DNA of 64,000 bases from Achromobacter marplatensis. Lineage in GTDB: Bacteria; Pseudomonadota; Gammaproteobacteria; Burkholderiales; Burkholderiaceae_B. Positions 49,089 through 58,026 of this stretch are shown here, one piece after another (the first letter of the stretch is position 1; every line of letters begins with the position of its first letter). The stretch is from NCBI RefSeq assembly GCF_002209535.1, contig NZ_NJIG01000001.1, positions 186,001 to 250,000 of the forward strand, read 5' to 3'. Under the pieces are notes generated by a model. That model saw nothing but the letters and a program-made list of their open reading frames with translations. It had not been told where the DNA came from and ran no database searches. Both the position numbers and the translations under genes were made by a program.

Positions 49089-50099
49089 ATGAACTACCGC
49101 CGACTGGGAACCAGCAATCTGCGCGTTTCGCCGCTATGCCTGGGCACCATGATGTTCGGAGAACAGACGCCTGATGACGAGGCGGCGCGCATTGTCGCGT
49201 CGGCGCGCGACCATGGCTTGAATTTCATCGATACGGCCGACGTCTACAACGAAGGCCGTTCGGAAGAGGTGGTGGGCAAGCTGCTGCAAGGGCAGCGCCA
49301 CGACTGGGTGCTGGCCAGCAAGATCGGCAACCCGGTGGGCAAGGGCCCGAACCAGGCCCATTATTCGCGCCAGTGGCTGATGCGCGGCGTGGAGCAAAGC
49401 CTCTCGCGCCTGGGCACGGATTTCATGGACATCCTGTACCTGCACCGCGACTACCACGAGGAAAACCTGGAAGAAGCGCTGTGGGCGCTGGGCGACCTGA
49501 TCCGCGCGGGCAAGCTGCGCAGCTTCGGCTTGTCGAACTTCCGCGGGTGGCGCATTGCCGAGGTCATGCGCCTTGCCGAAAAGCTGGGCGTGCCGCAACC
49601 GGTGGTGTGCCAGCCGTACTACAACATGCTCAATCGCGGTCCGGAAGTGGAAATCCTGCCCGCCTGCAAGCATTACGGACTGGGCGTGGTGCCGTACAGC
49701 CCCATCGCGCGCGGCGTGCTCACGGGCAAGTACCTGCCTGGCCAGGCGCCGGCGGCCGATACCCGTGCCGGGCGTGGCGACCGCCGCATCCTGGCTACCG
49801 AATTCCGTGAAGAGTCCCTGCAGATCGCGCAGCAGCTGGTTCAGCACAGCGCGGCGCGCGGCGTGCAGCCGGGCCACTTCGCCACCGCCTGGGTGCTGGC
49901 CAATCCGGTCATCACGAGCGTGATCGCCGGCCCGCGCACGCTGGCACAGATGGACGACTACTATGCGGCGCTGGACGTGAAGATCACGGCGGAAGACGAA
50001 GCCGTCGTGGACGGCTGGGTGACGCCCGGCCATGCGTCGACGCACGGCTACAACGACCCGAACTACCCATTCTACGGGCGGCCGGTAGCCGCTGCATAA
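49089..50099 (+). CDS. aldo/keto reductase
   Basis: The 336-residue NADPH-dependent reductase has the catalytic tetrad D48 and Y53 (FIDTADVYNEGRSE), K78 (LASKIG) and H119 (ILYLHRDYH). The cofactor-binding C-terminal part contains WVLANPVITSVIAGPRTLAQ. It is closest to the YghZ/Gpr- or Tas-like AKR group with the MNYRRLGTSNLRVSPLCLGTMMFG start, given here in two parts (MNYRRLGTSNLRVS, PLCLGTMMFG). The start at 49089 follows AAGGAATGAAGCC. It is third in the rightward arm and could reduce an aldehyde or keto product of the aminotransferase step. Confidence 0.9.
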   Translation: MNYRRLGTSNLRVSPLCLGTMMFGEQTPDDEAARIVASARDHGLNFIDTADVYNEGRSEEVVGKLLQGQRHDWVLASKIGNPVGKGPNQAHYSRQWLMRGVEQSLSRLGTDFMDILYLHRDYHEENLEEALWALGDLIRAGKLRSFGLSNFRGWRIAEVMRLAEKLGVPQPVVCQPYYNMLNRGPEVEILPACKHYGLGVVPYSPIARGVLTGKYLPGQAPAADTRAGRGDRRILATEFREESLQIAQQLVQHSAARGVQPGHFATAWVLANPVITSVIAGPRTLAQMDDYYAALDVKITAEDEAVVDGWVTPGHASTHGYNDPNYPFYGRPVAAA

Positions 50100-50119
50100 A
50101 GGTATCCCGGGAGCGCGCC

Positions 50120-50713
50120 TCAGGCCGGGGCGCGGACCGGTTCGGCAGCAATGCCGTGCAGCATCATCTGCTCGACCACGGACGCAATGCCCAGGCGGGC
50201 GACGCGTCCTCGGCGTTCGGCGTCCACCATGCTGGTCAGCACGCCGAACAACATCTCCGTCAGCGCCGCCGCCGTCATGTCCACGCGGAAGGCGCCTTCG
50301 CGCTGCCCCCGCAGGAAGAACGCGTCCAGCGATTCCTGATACCCCGACCAGCTGTTCATGATGTCGGGCTGCTGCTCGTTGTCGGGCTTCCAGTTGTACA
50401 TCAGGAAAGCCGTCAATTCCTTGTGCGCCAGATTCTGATGGATCAGGTTGCGCAACGCCTCTTGCGGCGGCGCCGTATCCAGATGCGAGTCCGCCAGCGC
50501 CTTCTTCATGACGTGGGCGCAATGCGTCGTGAGTCGCAGGACCAGCTGGTCCCGCGTCTGACAGAAGCGGTATAGCGTCGCCTTGCTCACGCCCACGGCT
50601 TTCGCCAGTTCCTGCAGGGTGCCCCTGGGCTGGTCGACCATTGCCATCGCCAACGCCACCAGAAGTTTTTCGTGCCCCGCCTCGTCAGACATTTTCTGCC
50701 CCTGTTCTGTCAT
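50120..50713 (-). CDS. axyZ: TetR-family repressor of the RND efflux operon (AxyZ-like)
   Basis: The 197-residue TetR protein has a helix-turn-helix in LQELAKAVGVSKATLYRFCQ with an upstream helix KLLVALAMAMVDQP. It is divergent from a MexXY-like operon, which is the arrangement of axyZ in Achromobacter, where it represses axyXY-oprZ and where mutations raise aminoglycoside and other resistance. A second start at codon 8 (50692) has a better ribosome site (AGGGGCAGAAA) and may be the true one. The ligand domain includes LMYNWKPDNEQQPDIMNSWS. Two matching palindromes lie in its promoter region. Confidence 0.87.
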   Translation of the reverse strand: MTEQGQKMSDEAGHEKLLVALAMAMVDQPRGTLQELAKAVGVSKATLYRFCQTRDQLVLRLTTHCAHVMKKALADSHLDTAPPQEALRNLIHQNLAHKELTAFLMYNWKPDNEQQPDIMNSWSGYQESLDAFFLRGQREGAFRVDMTAAALTEMLFGVLTSMVDAERRGRVARLGIASVVEQMMLHGIAAEPVRAPA

Positions 50714-50733
50714 GGAACTTCATCAGGCGTTAT

Positions 50734-50751
50734 TGAATCATGCGTGATTCA
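50734..50751. promoter_or_regulatory. candidate TetR (AxyZ) operator 1
   Basis: TGAATCA, a 4-bp spacer and TGATTCA form a perfect 7-bp inverted repeat, 21 bp upstream of the TetR start codon. It shares its architecture with the second site at 50826-50843. Confidence 0.62.
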
Positions 50752-50825
50752 CTTTGTACAAACTTTGGCGAAGTTGGCAAGTAAAAACTTGTTAAGCGTC
50801 ATGCAATCAACTTCACAGAATCAAA

Positions 50826-50843
50826 TGAATCGTTATTGATTCA
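50826..50843. promoter_or_regulatory. candidate TetR (AxyZ) operator 2
   Basis: TGAATCG, a 4-bp spacer and TGATTCA repeat the first site with a single mismatch, 63 bp upstream of the adaptor gene. It lies near TTGATTC..AATTAAG sequence that may include the axyX promoter. Confidence 0.62.
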
Positions 50844-50906
50844 AATTAAGCAATCGGGTAGCATCGGCGACTTGTTGAATTCAGGACGCCGCGGGCGGGG
50901 GTTGCT

Positions 50907-52088
50907 ATGTTGAAGAATCAGACCAGGTGGCAGTGGCCCCTGACGGCGTTGGTGATGTCGATCGTTTTGGCAGGTTGCGGGGGTGGAGAGGACGCGCATT
51001 CGCAGGCGTCCGAACCCCGCGCCGTGCAGGTGCTGGCGGTGCAACCCGAACGCTACGCGCTGACCAGCGCGTTGCCGGGGCGGGTGGAACCCATGCGGGT
51101 GGCGGAAGTGCGCGCCCGCGTGGCGGGCATCGTGCTTAGCCGCAATTTCGAGGAAGGCGCCGACGTGAAGGCGGGTGACGTGCTGTTCCGCATTGATCCG
51201 GCCCCGTTCAAGGCGGCGTTGTCGCGCGCCCAGGGCGAACTGGCCAAGGCGGATGCCGCCGTGTCGGACGCCCAGGCCATCGTCAAGCGCTATACGCCGC
51301 TGGTCAAGATCGAAGCCGTAAGCCAGCAGGACTTCGACACCGCCACCACCACGCTCAAGAGCGCCCAGGCCGCGCGCCGCTCGGCGCAGGCCGACGTGGA
51401 AACCGCGCAATTGAACCTGGACTACGCCACGGTCAAGGCGCCGATTTCGGGGCGCATCGGCCGCGCCCAGGTCACCGAAGGCGCGCTGGTGGGCCAGAAC
51501 GAGGCCACGGTTATGGCGAAGATCCAGCAACTGGACCCGATCTACGTGGACTTCACCCAGCCGGTGGCGGACATGCTGCGCATGCGGGCCGCGCTGCAGG
51601 ACGGCAGCCTGGGGCAGGGCGAGGGCGCCGCCATTTCCCTCACCATCGACGGCACCGACCAGAAGCGCAACGGGCGCCTACTGTTTTCGGACATCGCGGT
51701 GGACCGGACCACGGGGCAGGTGTCCGTGCGCGGCGAATTCGCCAACCCCGACGTGCTGCTGCTGCCGGGCATGTACGTGCGCGTGCAGACGCGGCAAGGG
51801 GTGGACCCCGAAGCCATCCTGGTGCCGCAGCGCGCCGTGCTGCGCAGCACCGACGGCAAGCCGCAGGTGATGGTGGTGGGCAAGGACGAGGTCGTGGAGT
51901 CCCGCCTGGTGCAGACCGGCACGATGCGCGGCGGCGACTGGCACATCGTCGAGGGCCTGAACGCGGGCGACCGTGTCATCGTGGGCGGCGTCAACGCCGC
52001 CGTGCCCGGCCAGAAAGTCAGCGTGACGCCGGCGGCCGAGCCCAAGGTCGCGGCCGCCGGCAAGGCTTCCGCCTCTGCCGCGAACTGA
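50907..52088 (+). CDS. axyX: RND efflux periplasmic adaptor, MexX/AcrA family (AxyX-like)
   Basis: The 393-residue membrane-fusion lipoprotein has a lipobox, VMSIVLAGC with C24 as the lipidated residue. The barrel-sandwich halves flank a coiled-coil hairpin: RVAGIVLSRNFEEGADVKAG, then LSRAQGELAKADAAVSDAQ, then TVKAPISGRIGRAQVTEGAL and LDPIYVDFTQP. Adaptors of this build bridge the inner-membrane pump to the outer-membrane channel. It is the first gene of the operon, divergent from the TetR gene, and 40 bp precede the pump gene. Confidence 0.9.
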   Translation: MLKNQTRWQWPLTALVMSIVLAGCGGGEDAHSQASEPRAVQVLAVQPERYALTSALPGRVEPMRVAEVRARVAGIVLSRNFEEGADVKAGDVLFRIDPAPFKAALSRAQGELAKADAAVSDAQAIVKRYTPLVKIEAVSQQDFDTATTTLKSAQAARRSAQADVETAQLNLDYATVKAPISGRIGRAQVTEGALVGQNEATVMAKIQQLDPIYVDFTQPVADMLRMRAALQDGSLGQGEGAAISLTIDGTDQKRNGRLLFSDIAVDRTTGQVSVRGEFANPDVLLLPGMYVRVQTRQGVDPEAILVPQRAVLRSTDGKPQVMVVGKDEVVESRLVQTGTMRGGDWHIVEGLNAGDRVIVGGVNAAVPGQKVSVTPAAEPKVAAAGKASASAAN

Positions 52089-52128
52089 CCGTCCGCCCGC
52101 GCACCCCATGCCTTCGCAAGGATAGATC

Positions 52129-55100
52129 ATGTCCAAGTTTTTCATTGGCCGCCCCAATTTCGCGTGGGTGGTGGCCATCTTCATTTCGCTGGCGGGCTTG
52201 TTGGCGATTCCGTCGCTGCCGGTCTCGCAGTTTCCGGTGGTGGCGCCGCCTCAGGTGACCATCGCCGCCGTATACCCGGGCGCCTCCGCCTCGGTGCTGG
52301 TCGATTCGGTGACGAGCGTCATCGAAGAAGAGCTGAACGGCGCCAAGCACATGCTGTACTACGAGTCGTCCAGCAGCTCCAGCGGCAGCGCGGAAATCAC
52401 CGTCACGTTCGAGCCGGGCACGGACCCCGACCTGGCCCAGGTCGACGTGCAGAACCGCATCAAGAAGGCGGAGGCCCGCCTGCCGTCCGCCGTGACGCAG
52501 CAGGGCCTGCAGGTCGAGCAGGCCAGCTCGAACTTCCTGATGATCTACGCCCTGACCTACAAGGGCGACGACGCACACAAGGACGTGGTGGGCCTGTCGG
52601 ACTACGCGGCGCGCCATATCAACAACGAAATCCGTCGCGTCGACGGCGTGGGCAAGGTGCAGTTCTTCGGCGCCGAAGCCGCCATGCGGGTGTGGATCGA
52701 CCCGCAGAAGTTGCTGGGCCTGGGCCTGTCAGTGGCCGACGTCAATGCCGCCATCGCCGCCCAGAACGTGCAGGTGCCCGCAGGCAGCTTCGGCAGCCGT
52801 CCCGGTTCGGCCGAGCAGGAACTGACGGCCACCCTGGCCGTGAAAGGCATGCTGGATTCGCCGGAAGAATTCGGCAGCATCGTGCTGCGCGCCAACGACG
52901 ACGGCTCGTCCGTGCACCTGGCGGACGTGGCGCGCCTGGAAGTGGGCCGCCAGAGCTACGACTTTGAAACGCGCCTGAATGGCAAGAAGTCGGTCGGCGC
53001 GGCCGTGCAGCTGGCGCCCGGCGCCAATGCGATCGATACGGTCAAGGCCGTGAAGGCGCGCCTGCAGGAGCTGTCCGCCTCGTTCCCGGAAGACGTGGAA
53101 TTCTCGGTGCCGTTCGACACGTCGCGCTTTGTCAGCGTGGCAATTGAAAAGGTCGTGCACACGCTGCTGGAGGCGATGGTGCTGGTCTTCCTGGTGATGT
53201 TCCTGTTCCTGCAGAACATCCGCTACACGCTGATCCCCACGATCGTTGTGCCCGTGTGCCTGCTGGGCACGTTCGCGGTGATGTCCGTGCTGGGCTTCTC
53301 GGTGAACATGATGACGATGTTCGGCATGGTGCTGGCCATCGGCATCCTGGTGGACGACGCCATCGTGGTGGTCGAGAACGTGGAACGCATCATGGCCGAA
53401 GAAGGCTTGCCGCCGCGCGAGGCCACGATCAAGGCGATGGAGCAGGTGTCGGGCGCCATCGTCGGCATCACGCTGGTGCTGTCCGCCGTATTCCTGCCGC
53501 TGGCGTTCATGAGCGGTTCGGTGGGCGTGATCTACCAGCAGTTCTCGCTGTCGCTGGCAGTGTCGATCCTGTTCTCGGGCTTCCTGGCGCTGACGTTCAC
53601 GCCCGCCCTGTGCGCCACGTTCCTCAAGCCCATCCCCAAGGGCCATCACGATGAAAAGAAAGGATTTTTCGGCTGGTTCAACCGCAGCTTCAACCGCCTG
53701 ACCGGCCGCTTCGAGGCGCTGAACACGCGGCTGGTCAAGCGCACCGGCCGCTACATGGTGATCTACGTGGCGATCGTGGCGGTGCTGGGCGTGCTGTACG
53801 TGCGCGTGCCGGAATCGTTCGTGCCGCCGGAAGACCAGGGTTATGTGATCGTCGACGTCCAGTTGCCGCCCGGGGCCACCCACACCCGCACCGACAAGGT
53901 CGTGGCGGACGTCGAGCAGCACCTGATGTCGCTGGACGCGATGGGCGACGCCTTCACGGTGATGGGCTTCAGCTTTTCGGGCACGGGCCAGAACGCCGGC
54001 ATCGCGTTCCCGACGCTGAAGGACTGGTCCGAGCGCGGCAAGGGCCAGGCTGCCAGCGACGTGGCCAACAGCGTGAACGCGCGCTTTACGGCCATCGACG
54101 ATGGTTCGATCATGGCGGTGAACCCGCCGCCCATCGACGGCCTGGGCAACTCCGGCGGCTTCGCGCTGCGCCTGCAAGACCGCGGTGGCCTGGGCCGCGC
54201 GGCCCTGACGGACGCGCGCAACCAACTGCTGGCCAAGGCCAACAGTTCGCCGGTGATCGCCTACGCCATGATGGAAGGCCTGGCCGACGCGCCGCAGTTG
54301 CGCCTGGACATCGACCGCCAGAAGGCGGAAGCGCTGGGCATCGGGTTCGACACGATCAGCACGGCGATCTCGTCGGCCTACGGGTCCGCCACCATCAACG
54401 ACTTCGCCAACGCCGGGCGCTTGCAGCGCGTGGTGGTGCAGGCGGACGTGCGTGACCGCATGACGCCCGAGAGCATCCTGATGCTGAACGTGCGCAACAA
54501 GTCGGGCGGCATGGTCCCGCTGAGCGCGTTCGTCCAGACCAGTTGGGAGAACGGCCCGGTGCAGATCTCGCGCTACAACGGTTATCCGGCGTTCAAGATC
54601 GCGGGCGACGCGATGCCCGGGCGCAGCACCGGCGAGGCGATGGCCGAGATCGAGCGCATCGTGTCGGAACTGCCCAGCGGCATCGGCTATGAATGGACGG
54701 GCCTGTCCTACCAGGAGAAGTTCGCCGGGGCGCAGGCGCCGATGCTGTTCGCGCTGGCGTTCCTGGTGGTGTTCCTTTTGATGGTCGCCCTGTATGAAAG
54801 CTGGGCCATCCCCGCGTCCGTCATGTTGATCGTGCCGATCGGCGCGCTCGGGTCGGTGCTGGCGGTAACGGTGCTGGGCATGTCGAACGACGTGTACTTC
54901 AAGGTCGGCCTGATCACCATCATCGGGCTGGCGGCCAAGAACGCGATCCTGATCGTGGAGTTCGCCAAGAGCCTGCGCGAGCAGGGCCATTCGCTGATGG
55001 ACGCCGCCATCCAGGCCGCCAAGCTGCGCTTCCGCCCCATTGTGATGACGTCGCTGGCGTTCATCCTGGGCGTGGTGCCGCTGGCGTTGGCCAGCGGCGC

Positions 55101-55278
55101 GGGCGCCGCCAGCCAGCGTGCCCTGGGCGTAGGCGTGATCGGCGGCATGCTGACCGCCACGCTGCTGGGCGTGATCTTCGTGCCCATCTTCTTTGTGTGG
55201 GTGCTGTCGCTGGTGTCGAAGCAACGCGGCCGGCCGGCATCCGAACCCTTGCCGGCCCCGCGCACGGCCGAGGAGTAA
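52129..55278 (+). CDS. axyY: RND multidrug efflux pump, MexY/AcrB (HAE1) family (AxyY-like)
   Basis: The 1049-residue inner-membrane proton-driven pump starts [20 protein letters not shown]. The proton-relay Asp pair is D409-D410 in [18 protein letters not shown], and the relay lysine is K937 in [15 protein letters not shown]. The porter loops and [18 protein letters not shown] match MexY more closely than MexB by the extended [18 protein letters not shown] stretch. MexXY-type pumps expel aminoglycosides, macrolides, tetracyclines and fluoroquinolones in this group. The ATG at 52129 follows AAGGATAG. Confidence 0.93.
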   Translation: MSKFFIGRPNFAWVVAIFISLAGLLAIPSLPVSQFPVVAPPQVTIAAVYPGASASVLVDSVTSVIEEELNGAKHMLYYESSSSSSGSAEITVTFEPGTDPDLAQVDVQNRIKKAEARLPSAVTQQGLQVEQASSNFLMIYALTYKGDDAHKDVVGLSDYAARHINNEIRRVDGVGKVQFFGAEAAMRVWIDPQKLLGLGLSVADVNAAIAAQNVQVPAGSFGSRPGSAEQELTATLAVKGMLDSPEEFGSIVLRANDDGSSVHLADVARLEVGRQSYDFETRLNGKKSVGAAVQLAPGANAIDTVKAVKARLQELSASFPEDVEFSVPFDTSRFVSVAIEKVVHTLLEAMVLVFLVMFLFLQNIRYTLIPTIVVPVCLLGTFAVMSVLGFSVNMMTMFGMVLAIGILVDDAIVVVENVERIMAEEGLPPREATIKAMEQVSGAIVGITLVLSAVFLPLAFMSGSVGVIYQQFSLSLAVSILFSGFLALTFTPALCATFLKPIPKGHHDEKKGFFGWFNRSFNRLTGRFEALNTRLVKRTGRYMVIYVAIVAVLGVLYVRVPESFVPPEDQGYVIVDVQLPPGATHTRTDKVVADVEQHLMSLDAMGDAFTVMGFSFSGTGQNAGIAFPTLKDWSERGKGQAASDVANSVNARFTAIDDGSIMAVNPPPIDGLGNSGGFALRLQDRGGLGRAALTDARNQLLAKANSSPVIAYAMMEGLADAPQLRLDIDRQKAEALGIGFDTISTAISSAYGSATINDFANAGRLQRVVVQADVRDRMTPESILMLNVRNKSGGMVPLSAFVQTSWENGPVQISRYNGYPAFKIAGDAMPGRSTGEAMAEIERIVSELPSGIGYEWTGLSYQEKFAGAQAPMLFALAFLVVFLLMVALYESWAIPASVMLIVPIGALGSVLAVTVLGMSNDVYFKVGLITIIGLAAKNAILIVEFAKSLREQGHSLMDAAIQAAKLRFRPIVMTSLAFILGVVPLALASGAGAASQRALGVGVIGGMLTATLLGVIFVPIFFVWVLSLVSKQRGRPASEPLPAPRTAEE

Positions 55279-55283
55279 GACTC

Positions 55284-56744
55284 ATGATGCAAACCTATTT
55301 CCCCTTGCGCCTGGGCGCCCTGGCGCTGAGCGCGGTGCTGGCGGGATGCTCACTGGCGCCGGTGCACCAGCGGCCCGATGCGCCGATTCCCGCGCAGTAT
55401 CCGGCGCAGTTCAATCAGCCGGCCGCGCCGGCCGCGCCGTCGGCGGCGGCTACGCTGGACTGGCAGTCGTTCGTGACCGATGCGCCGCTGCGGCAACTGG
55501 TGGCGCTGGCGCTTGAGAACAACCGCGACCTGCGCCAGGCCGTGCTGAACATCGAAGCGGCGCGGGCGCAGTACCGGATCGAACGCGCGGACCGCCTGCC
55601 GGGCATCAACGCCCAAGGCACGGGCACGCGCCAACGGGTGCCGGGCGACTTGAGCAGTACCGGCAGCGCCGGCGTGCAAAGCACCTACCAGGCGGGAATC
55701 GGGCTGACCTCGTTCGAGATCGATCTGTTCGGTCGCGTGCGCAGCCTGTCGGACGCCGCGTTGCAGGAATACCTGGCAACCGAGGAAACCGCGCACAGCA
55801 CGCGGATCAGCCTGGTGGCCGAAGTGATCCAGGCCTATCTGACGCGCGACAGCGCGCAGCGCCGCCTGCTGGTCACGCGCCAGACGCTGGCCAGCCGCGA
55901 ATCGTCGCTGGAACTGATCGTCAAGCGGCGCCAGGCCGGCGCGGCCACGGCGCTGGATTACCAGGAAGCGCTGGGCTTGACCGAGCAGGCGCGGGCGGAA
56001 CTCGAGCGCATGGACCGCGAAGTGCGGCAGGCCGGCAACGCCCTGGCGCTGCTGGTGGGCGTGAACGACCTGGGACCCTACCTGCCGCAGCAACTGGCGG
56101 CTTCCCCCGTGCTGCTGCAAGAAATCGCGGCGGGCGCGCCCTCTGAACTGCTGGAGCGCCGGCCCGACATCCTGGCGGCCGAGCATCAGCTGCAGTCGCG
56201 CAACGCCAGCATCGGTGCCGCGCGGGCGGCGTTCTTTCCCAGCATTTCGCTGACCGGCCTGTTCGGATCGTCCAGCGCCGACCTGTCCAACCTGTTCGAC
56301 GGCGGCCAGCGCGCCTGGTCGTTCACGCCGCAGATCACGCTGCCGATCTTCGCGGGCGGCCGCAATACCGCCAACCTGGATCTGTCGCACGTGCGTAAGG
56401 ACATTGCGGTCGCGGCCTACGAAAAGACCATCCAGACGGCGTTCAAGGAAGTGGCCGACGCGTTGGCGGCCACCGACACCCTGCGGCGCGAGGAGGCGTC
56501 GCGCCGCTCCTTGGCCGAGTCCAGCCTGGAAGCCATGCGCCTGTCGGAAGCCCGCTACCGTGGCGGCGTGGATAGCCATCTGCGTTACCTGGACGCTCAG
56601 CGCAGCGCGTTTACCGACCAACTGAGCTATATCGAGGTCAGCACCCAGCGCCAGATGGCCCTGGCAAGCCTGTTCAAGGCCTTGGGCGGCGGCTGGCCGG
56701 GCGAACGGCCGCCGGTCGCGGCTGCGGGAGCCGGGGAGGGATGA
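55284..56744 (+). CDS. oprZ: RND efflux outer-membrane channel, OprM/NodT family (OprZ-like)
   Basis: This 486-residue outer-membrane lipoprotein has the lipobox ALSAVLAGCSL with C22. The OEP repeats contain ALENNRDLRQAVLNIEAARA and RRPDILAAEHQLQSRNASIG, a hallmark of the NodT/CusC family, then AYEKTIQTAFKEVADALAAT. It forms the trimeric channel for the AxyXY-type pump. The ATG at 55284 is 5 bp after the pump stop; a second ATG at 55287 is equivalent. No terminator is evident in the 140 bp that follow. Confidence 0.9.
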   Translation: MMQTYFPLRLGALALSAVLAGCSLAPVHQRPDAPIPAQYPAQFNQPAAPAAPSAAATLDWQSFVTDAPLRQLVALALENNRDLRQAVLNIEAARAQYRIERADRLPGINAQGTGTRQRVPGDLSSTGSAGVQSTYQAGIGLTSFEIDLFGRVRSLSDAALQEYLATEETAHSTRISLVAEVIQAYLTRDSAQRRLLVTRQTLASRESSLELIVKRRQAGAATALDYQEALGLTEQARAELERMDREVRQAGNALALLVGVNDLGPYLPQQLAASPVLLQEIAAGAPSELLERRPDILAAEHQLQSRNASIGAARAAFFPSISLTGLFGSSSADLSNLFDGGQRAWSFTPQITLPIFAGGRNTANLDLSHVRKDIAVAAYEKTIQTAFKEVADALAATDTLRREEASRRSLAESSLEAMRLSEARYRGGVDSHLRYLDAQRSAFTDQLSYIEVSTQRQMALASLFKALGGGWPGERPPVAAAGAGEG

Positions 56745-56761
56745 TTTAGCCCTATTTTCCA

Positions 56762-56794
56762 AAATCTCGATAAAAGATATTGACGTCGAGATTT
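56762..56794. promoter_or_regulatory. perfect 9-bp inverted repeat in the Bug promoter region
   Basis: AAATCTCGA (56762-56770) and TCGAGATTT (56786-56794) are separated by 15 bp of AT-rich sequence (TAAAAGATATTGACG). It lies 91 bp ahead of the GTG start of the Bug gene, after the efflux operon. The symmetry suits an operator better than a terminator, because no T-run follows. Confidence 0.45.
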
Positions 56795-56885
56795 ATGCTG
56801 CTTATCGTAGAAAAAAAGCGCCGCCAGAGAGCCGGCTGCCATTCCCTGGCTTTTCGCCGGCGGCAGGCGCACGAGGAGACAAGCA

Positions 56886-57962
56886 GTGATACGTCCAAGC
56901 GACAGCCGGCCGTGCCGGAAGCTATCCCGCGCGGCGTCCCCGCGTGCCGGGCGTGCGCAGTCGGCACGCGGCGCCGGGTTCTGGCGTTCGTGGTTACGGC
57001 GTGCCTGCGGCGGTCTGGCCGCTTGCGCGGCGTTGGCGGCCGCGGTGCCCGCCAGTGCGGCCGATTGGCCCGCCCGGCCGATGACCATTGTGGTCAACGG
57101 CGGGCCGGGCAGCCTGCCTGACCTGTTCGCGCGGCCGCTGGCCGAGCGGTTGCATAACGCATTCGGCCAGCCTGTCGTCGTTGAAAACAAGCCCGGCGCG
57201 GGCGGTCTGCTGGCTATGCAGCAACTGAAGTCGGCGCCCGCCGACGGATACACGCTGGCGCTCGTCACCAACGCCCATCTGGTGTGGAATCCCTATATCT
57301 TTCCCGCGCTGACGTATGACCCGGTGCGCGATGTAGTGCCCGTCAGTCCGTTGGCCGTCATCCCCATGGCGCTGACGGTCAACGACAAGGTGCCGGCGCA
57401 GTCGCTGGCGCAGTTGTTCGCGCTGGCCCGCCAGCAGCCGGGCCGGCTGAACTATGCGTCTTCGGGCAATGGCAGCCCGCCACATGTGCTATTCGAAATG
57501 CTGCGCGAACAGGCCGGCGTGGACATCATGCACGTGCCGTTCAAGACGGGTACGGGCGCGCTCAATTCGGTGCTTGCCGGCGATACGCAGATGTATTTCG
57601 CCGGCACCGCGCTGGTCGAACCGATGGTCAAGGAAGGGCGCCTGCGCGTGCTGGCCATCAGCGACGCGGTGCCCGATGCCGCCTTTGGCCGCGCGCCGAC
57701 GCTGGCGCAGCAGGACTTCCGCGGCTTCGAAGGCGCGGTGTGGCTTGGGCTGGCCGCGCGTGCGGGCACGCCGGAAGCCATCGTCAAGCGCCTGAACGCC
57801 GAGATCGGTCGCGCGCAGCAGGACGGCGCCATGCGCCAAATGTACGCCAGCCACGGCTCGCTGCCGTACCATCTGGAAGCCAGCGCCTTCGCGCAGCGCG
57901 TCGCCGACGAGCGCGAGGCCACCGGCCCCGTGCTGCGCAAGCTGGGCATCAAGCCCGATTGA
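56886..57962 (+). CDS. Bug-family (TctC) periplasmic solute receptor with long signal region
   Basis: The 358-residue Bug receptor starts at GTG 56886, 7 nt after AGGAG. The first 58 residues are an unusually long Arg-rich n-region followed by ACGGLAACAALAAAVPASA, with cleavage before ADWP. Bug signatures are TIVVNGGPGSLPDLFARPLA (where VVNGGPGS replaces the usual VVPxPPGG), VVVENKPGAGG, YASSGNGSPPHVLFEMLR and IMHVPFKTGTGAL. It is followed 64 bp later by an M20D amidohydrolase, so it probably binds that enzyme's substrate. No TctAB partner is present. Confidence 0.88.
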   Translation: MIRPSDSRPCRKLSRAASPRAGRAQSARGAGFWRSWLRRACGGLAACAALAAAVPASAADWPARPMTIVVNGGPGSLPDLFARPLAERLHNAFGQPVVVENKPGAGGLLAMQQLKSAPADGYTLALVTNAHLVWNPYIFPALTYDPVRDVVPVSPLAVIPMALTVNDKVPAQSLAQLFALARQQPGRLNYASSGNGSPPHVLFEMLREQAGVDIMHVPFKTGTGALNSVLAGDTQMYFAGTALVEPMVKEGRLRVLAISDAVPDAAFGRAPTLAQQDFRGFEGAVWLGLAARAGTPEAIVKRLNAEIGRAQQDGAMRQMYASHGSLPYHLEASAFAQRVADEREATGPVLRKLGIKPD

Positions 57963-57994
57963 TCCTCATCCTTTCCCTCCAACCCTGGAATCAA

Positions 57995-58014
57995 CGGCTC
58001 CCTGCGGGGAGCCG
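57995..58014 (+). other. 8-bp hairpin just upstream of the M20D start codon
   Basis: CGGCTCCC (57995-58002) and GGGAGCCG (58007-58014) form a perfect stem with a 4-nt loop. The only GGGAG ribosome-site-like string of the gene is inside the right arm, 12-18 nt before the ATG at 58027. The structure could limit translation of the hydrolase relative to the receptor or protect the upstream mRNA. Confidence 0.45.
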
Positions 58015-58026
58015 GCACCGGTAGCC

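Noticed and set aside
52729..55224. Long open frame antisense to the RND pump (831 codons)
   Set aside because: It is His/Arg/Gln-rich with no domain, a mirror of a well-conserved pump gene.
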